64,000 nt of DNA from an uncultured Dorea sp. (lineage in GTDB: Bacteria > Bacillota > Clostridia > Lachnospirales > Lachnospiraceae), in NCBI GenBank assembly GCA_947652615.1, contig CANTDX010000001.1:124001-188000 (forward strand), read 5' to 3'. The translations under genes and the position numbers were made by a program. Position 1 is the stretch's first letter. Each line of letters begins with the position of its first letter. Positions 60,779-64,000 of this stretch are shown here, piece by piece. The notes under the pieces were generated by a model that saw only the letters and a program-made list of their open reading frames with translations, was not told the DNA's origin and ran no database searches.

Positions 60779-61639
60779 CTATTCCTCGAATGCGATTACC
60801 GCCCCGTCGTACTTCTCATCAATGAATTTCTTGATATCGTCGGACTTCAGCACCTTCACAAGCGCCTGGATTCCTTCGTTCTCCTCATTGCCTTCCTTTA
60901 CCGCAATGACATTCACATAAGTCTTAGCCGCCTCAGAATCCGACTTCTCATAGGCGATCGCATCTGACTTCACAGAATATCCTCCCTCCAACGCATAATT
61001 ACCGTTCAATACCACGAACGCAACCTCGTCTACCACTCTGGATACCTGTGCAGCTTCCAGCTCAACGATCTCCACATTCTTCACATTCTCTTCGATATCA
61101 TTGACCGTTGCATTCAGGCCTGCGCCTTCCTTCAGGGTGATCACGCCGTTATCCTGGAGAAGCAGAAGCGCCCTTGCCTCGTTGGTCGTATCGTTAGGCA
61201 CTGCGATGGCGTCGCCCTCTGCCAGCTCATCTAAGCTCTTCTTGGTTCCCGGATAGATCCCAAACGGCTCGTAATGGATTCCGCCGGCATTCACCAGATG
61301 TGTACCCTTCTCCTCGTTGAAGCTTTCCAGATATGGGATATGCTGGAAATAATTCGCATCAAAATCGCCGCTCTCTACCACTTCATTCGGCTGGACATAG
61401 TCGTTGAACACCGTCACCTCAAGCTCATACCCTTCCGCTTCCAGAAGCCCCTTTGCCTCCTCCAATATCTCCGCATGAGGAGTCGCAGACGCCGCAACCT
61501 TCACTGACTTAGAACCAGAATCCCCGGAGCCTGAACCGGAATCAGAACCGGAATCTTCTCCCTTATCCGAACCGCCGCAGCCTGTAAGCGCCGCTGCCAA
61601 TACTCCCGCCAGCAATACTGTCAATAATCTTCTCTTCAT
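60779..61639 (-). CDS. metQ: methionine ABC transporter substrate-binding lipoprotein
   Basis: This 286-residue NlpA/MetQ lipoprotein has lipobox ALTGCGGS after a short hydrophobic signal, then a Gly/Ser linker and KVAASATPHAEILEEAKGLL (family start). It continues DFDANYFQHIPYLESFNEEKG and IAVPNDTTNEARALLLLQ (ligand pocket), and ends KFIDEKYDGAVIAFEE. It binds L- or D-methionine outside the membrane. Last gene of the metNIQ operon. Confidence 0.92.
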   Translation of the reverse strand: MKRRLLTVLLAGVLAAALTGCGGSDKGEDSGSDSGSGSGDSGSKSVKVAASATPHAEILEEAKGLLEAEGYELEVTVFNDYVQPNEVVESGDFDANYFQHIPYLESFNEEKGTHLVNAGGIHYEPFGIYPGTKKSLDELAEGDAIAVPNDTTNEARALLLLQDNGVITLKEGAGLNATVNDIEENVKNVEIVELEAAQVSRVVDEVAFVVLNGNYALEGGYSVKSDAIAYEKSDSEAAKTYVNVIAVKEGNEENEGIQALVKVLKSDDIKKFIDEKYDGAVIAFEE

Positions 61640-61668
61640 AATACATTTCCTCCATTTTCGTTATGTTT

Positions 61669-62328
61669 TTATTTCCTTTTATCAAGATGAACAGACAATT
61701 TCATACCAATTGTCTGGAATATTTGCACCAGAAGGATCAGGAGCACCACCGTAACTGCCATGATGTCAGCCTCATACCGATGGTATCCGTAACGGATCGC
61801 AATATCTCCAAGTCCGCCTCCGCCCACGGTTCCTGCCATCGCCGAATATCCTAGTATCGTCCCAAGCGTGATAGTTACTCCCACGATCAGGGAGGTCCTT
61901 GCCTCCACCAACAGTACCTTCGTCACTATGGTAAATGTGGAAGCGCCCATGGACCTTGCCGCCTCGATCACTCCCGCGTCCACCTCCCTGAGGGAAGATT
62001 CCACCATACGGGCTATGTACGGAACCGCAGCAGCCACAAGGGGCACGATCGTCGCCGTCGAACCGTAGCTCTTCCCCACGATCATTCTCGTAAATGGGAT
62101 CAGCACGATCAGCAGGATCAGGAACGGCACGCTTCTTACAATGTTCGCGATCACGTCCAGTACCTTATAGAGCGCCCAATTGGGCTTGATCCCTTCCTTA
62201 TCTGATATGGTCAGCAGGATTCCCATAGGAAGACCGAACAGATATCCGAACAAGGTCGACGCAAGTGTCATATATAACGTCTCCCCGATTCCCCGTACCA
62301 ACATCTGTATTACCTCACTGCTAAACAT
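61669..62328 (-). CDS. metI: methionine ABC transporter permease
   Basis: This 219-residue permease with five helices has GETLYMTLASTLFGYLFGLP near the start and the EAA loop VIEAARSMGASTFTIVTKVL. It ends VQIFQTIGMKLSVHLDKRK, as in MetI. Its start overlaps the 3' end of metN by 8 bases. Confidence 0.93.
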   Translation of the reverse strand: MFSSEVIQMLVRGIGETLYMTLASTLFGYLFGLPMGILLTISDKEGIKPNWALYKVLDVIANIVRSVPFLILLIVLIPFTRMIVGKSYGSTATIVPLVAAAVPYIARMVESSLREVDAGVIEAARSMGASTFTIVTKVLLVEARTSLIVGVTITLGTILGYSAMAGTVGGGGLGDIAIRYGYHRYEADIMAVTVVLLILLVQIFQTIGMKLSVHLDKRK

Positions 62329-63352
62329 CTCCCGTCACCTCCTCGATCTCCAGTCCTCTTTCTGTTATATAATCCTCAATCTCTTTCTGAAGCTTCTCAT
62401 CATCCGGAAGCCCAAGGATCATCTCACCCTTGGCGATCCCTCCCACATTCTTGGTATCTGCCCGCAGGATATTGACCGGCCTGCCGGTTTTGAGCACCAT
62501 ATTGGCGATCACCGGCTCAAACGAAGAATTCTCCGAGAACACGATCCGGATCTTCTTGGCCTCCATCAGCCGATCCTGTGTCCTGCCGGCAGTATCTCCA
62601 TGTTCCCCGTCCGAATCCTTCAAGATCAGCTCTCTTGCCTCTCTGGTCTTGGGGTGGCTGAAGATCTCTTCTACCAGGCCATGCTCCTTGATCTCTCCCT
62701 GGGCCATGATCGCCACACGGCTGCAGATCTTGCGGATCACAGACATCTGATGGGTGATGATCACAATGGTAATCCCAAATCGCTGATTGATATCCTTCAG
62801 AAGATCCAGGATGGACGCCGTTGTCTGTGGGTCCAGCGCACTGGTCGCCTCGTCGCACAGGAGGATCCTTGGATCGGATGCCAGCGCCCTTGCTATGGCA
62901 ACTCTCTGCTTCTGTCCGCCGGAAAGCTGTGCCGGGTAGGACTGTTCCTTCTCCTCAAGCCCTACGATCCCAAGCAGTTCTTTGGCCTTCCTGCGCGCTT
63001 CCTTCTTCTTGACGCCCTGGATCAGCAGCGGGAAGCTTACATTATCTACCACATTCTTCTGCATCAGCAGATTGAAATGCTGGAAGATCATCGCGATATC
63101 CTTACGCTGCTTCAGAAGCTCCTTCTCTGACATCGCCCCCAATTCCTTGCCGTCTACCAGAACCTCTCCTTTGGTCGGCTTCTCCAGGTAATTCAGACAC
63201 CGTACCAGCGTACTCTTACCCGCACCGGACATACCTATGATCCCATAGATATCCCCTTGTTCAATCTCCAGGCTGATGTCTTTCAAAGCATCAACCTTCG
63301 CATCCTTTGAAGTAAATATTTTCGTCAGATGTCTTACTTCAATCTGTGCCAT
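62321..63352 (-). CDS. metN: methionine ABC transporter ATP-binding protein
   Basis: This 343-residue ATPase has Walker A (GMSGAGKSTLVRCLN), the signature LSGGQKQRVAIARAL, Walker B (ILLCDEATSALDPQT) and a C-terminal NIL domain (about residues 265-343) that binds methionine and trans-inhibits the transporter. First structural gene of metNIQ, with AGAGAGGAGA about 6 bases before the ATG. Expression is probably controlled by the leader at 63407-63663. Confidence 0.95.
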   Translation of the reverse strand: MAQIEVRHLTKIFTSKDAKVDALKDISLEIEQGDIYGIIGMSGAGKSTLVRCLNYLEKPTKGEVLVDGKELGAMSEKELLKQRKDIAMIFQHFNLLMQKNVVDNVSFPLLIQGVKKKEARRKAKELLGIVGLEEKEQSYPAQLSGGQKQRVAIARALASDPRILLCDEATSALDPQTTASILDLLKDINQRFGITIVIITHQMSVIRKICSRVAIMAQGEIKEHGLVEEIFSHPKTREARELILKDSDGEHGDTAGRTQDRLMEAKKIRIVFSENSSFEPVIANMVLKTGRPVNILRADTKNVGGIAKGEMILGLPDDEKLQKEIEDYITERGLEIEEVTGDV

Positions 63353-63406
63353 GACACTTCTCCTCTCTCCTTAGGAACTTACAGTTCCTTAATTCTCTGA
63401 AACCGC

Positions 63407-63443
63407 AAAAAAGGGAAACAAGTACACGCTGTACCTGCTCCCC
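63407..63443 (-). terminator. attenuator-like terminator in the metN leader
   Basis: On the minus strand a 14-bp stem (63430-63443 with 63413-63426, three G-U pairs, 3-base loop) is followed directly by six U. It lies between the Met-rich reading frame and metN, 55 bases before the start codon. The G-U pairs mean the structure is stable only in minus-strand RNA. Confidence 0.85.
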
Positions 63444-63445
63444 GC

Positions 63446-63473
63446 ATTCTATCCATGATCAATAGTATGTCAA
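63446..63473 (-). promoter_or_regulatory. possible second promoter close to metN
   Basis: TTGACA (63468-63473) and TAGAAT (63446-63451) with a 16-base spacer lie between the Met-rich frame and the terminator. A transcript from here would start at the edge of the hairpin. It may be a chance match, but if active it would uncouple metN from the peptide. Confidence 0.35.
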
Positions 63474-63497
63474 AAATCAGATAATCAGACGCATACA

Positions 63498-63593
63498 TTA
63501 ATAAGCCATGTCCATCATGCACATCATGCACATGTTGTCACAGCCTGTCATCATCATATTCTGATTCATATTCTGATGAAATGTTGTCCTCAT
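63498..63593 (-). CDS. Met-rich leader peptide (31 aa) upstream of metN
   Basis: This 31-codon frame has AAAGGGA 8 bases before its ATG. Eleven of 31 residues are Met (positions 1, 9, 13-15, 21, 23, 24, 26, 27, 29) and three are Cys (18, 22, 25), with the cluster CDNMCMMCMMD near the end. It lies on a 220-base leader with a consensus promoter and a terminator before the methionine importer. Ribosome stalling at Met codons when methionyl-tRNA is scarce would be the expected control. An alternative is a free metal-binding micropeptide. Confidence 0.65.
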   Translation of the reverse strand: MRTTFHQNMNQNMMMTGCDNMCMMCMMDMAY

Positions 63594-63634
63594 ATCTGCT
63601 TCCCTTTCTCAAATGATTCTACAAATATGTTAGT

Positions 63635-63663
63635 ATATTAGACCAATCCGCGGGAATTGTCAA
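63635..63663 (-). promoter_or_regulatory. sigma-A promoter of the metN leader
   Basis: On the minus strand TTGACA (63658-63663) and TAATAT (63635-63640) are separated by 17 bases; transcription would start near 63628, 35 bases before the leader ATG. The -35 box begins 3 bases beyond the stop of the NYN gene. Confidence 0.85.
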
Positions 63664-63665
63664 GT

Positions 63666-64000
63666 CTATTTTCTCCCAAGCCGTATATTTTCCATATCTT
63701 CCTGCATTTTCTCATCCATATGGTCAAACAGATAGTTCTTCCCTCTGTCTCTCCTGCTCTCATATTCCTCCCGGATCTGCCGTCTCACAAGCTCCACTTC
63801 TTCCCGGAATTCCCGCGAAGAGATCAGCGTGCCGCCCTGCCCCAGGGTAACGACCTGCTCCACCCCGTCAGAGGTTACCACCGTCACATGATATTTCCTG
63901 CCGATGTGATGGACCACCTTCTCGATATACTGATCCGCCGTCTCCGCCTCCTTCGTATACACGATATGAATGTTGTGGTACTTCTGGATCTCCAACGCAT
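63666..64000 (-). CDS. NYN-domain protein, YacP/Rae1-like (partial, runs off right edge)
   Basis: This is the C-terminal 110 residues of a YacP-type NYN/PIN-like nuclease. Visible are HIVYTKEAETADQYIEKVVH (conserved Glu/Asp of the active site), YHVTVVTSDGVEQVVTLGQGG and SSREFREEVELV. In B. subtilis Rae1 it is a ribosome-associated mRNA endonuclease. The frame stays open to the window edge, so the start and the first about 60 residues are outside. Ends RLGRK. Confidence 0.8.
   Translation of the reverse strand, partial: ALEIQKYHNIHIVYTKEAETADQYIEKVVHHIGRKYHVTVVTSDGVEQVVTLGQGGTLISSREFREEVELVRRQIREEYESRRDRGKNYLFDHMDEKMQEDMENIRLGRK

Noticed and set aside
62180-63130. 316-codon plus-strand open frame
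   Set aside because: Complementary to metN and metI, both fully supported by motifs.
63353-63665. S-box (SAM) riboswitch or T-box upstream of metN
   Set aside because: No CTTATCAAGAGAGG-type S-box core and no T-box (TGG-ACC) sequence could be found; the leader has a peptide and terminator instead.

Overview
The window looks like chromosome from an anaerobic, spore-forming Clostridia, most likely a gut Lachnospiraceae. The reasons are the oxygen-sensitive glycyl-radical hydroxyproline dehydratase with its radical-SAM activase, an anaerobic-RNR-activase-type radical SAM protein, NrdR, a YlmC/YmxH sporulation protein, an orphan Spo0A DNA-binding domain, strong AGGAGG ribosome sites and mid-range GC with AT-rich islands. 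Species is not resolved. No rRNA, tRNA, CRISPR array or intact insertion sequence was seen.

Left part (1-7.3 kb): a minus-strand run carries a DUF3990 protein, an unknown 146-residue protein, an AAA ATPase, a papain-like protein, a cyclophilin, an EamA transporter and a DUF3006-like microprotein, closed by a terminator. Before it is a graveyard (metallo-beta-lactamase and amidase remnants) and a compact type I toxin-antitoxin module (holin-like toxin with a convergent antisense RNA). 7.3-12.9 kb is a sugar-uptake/beta-L-arabinofuranosidase locus with an AraC regulator; three of its four structural genes carry deletions.

12.9-19.9 kb is a trans-4-hydroxyproline catabolic region: proC with paired TTGTATACAA operators and a GntR gene, then hypD and its activase behind a consensus promoter with a duplicated ACTATAGT operator. 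19.9-25.3 kb holds DUF1848, an HD hydrolase and a giant RND permease with a coiled-coil insertion. 25.4-31.9 kb has an EF-P 5-aminopentanone reductase-like gene, a Septu-like PtuA/PtuB island, xth, truA, nrdR and a GNAT toxin/antitoxin-like pair. 31.9-40.8 kb is one operon: GntR, OppBCDF, a binding protein and two amidohydrolase paralogues, one without any metal ligands.

40.9-43.9 kb has a ferredoxin, carbamate kinase, a flavodoxin-fold protein and a PepSY lipoprotein. 43.9-51.5 kb is a response regulator/sensor kinase operon with a methyltransferase, a large membrane-anchored protein and a PilZ protein. Divergent from it is the orphan Spo0A-C gene with two 0A boxes. 52.2-55.5 kb holds nth and other housekeeping genes between two convergent copies of a structured, apparently undescribed small RNA. 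Both copies, and the response regulator's own promoter, share TTCTTAAG-type boxes.

55.6-64 kb has carB, a GNAT, an XRE membrane protein and the metNIQ methionine importer. metN is preceded by a consensus promoter, a 31-codon reading frame with 11 Met codons and an intrinsic terminator, which together look like a peptide-dependent methionine attenuator. The strongest candidates for new biology are this Met leader and the small-RNA pair.
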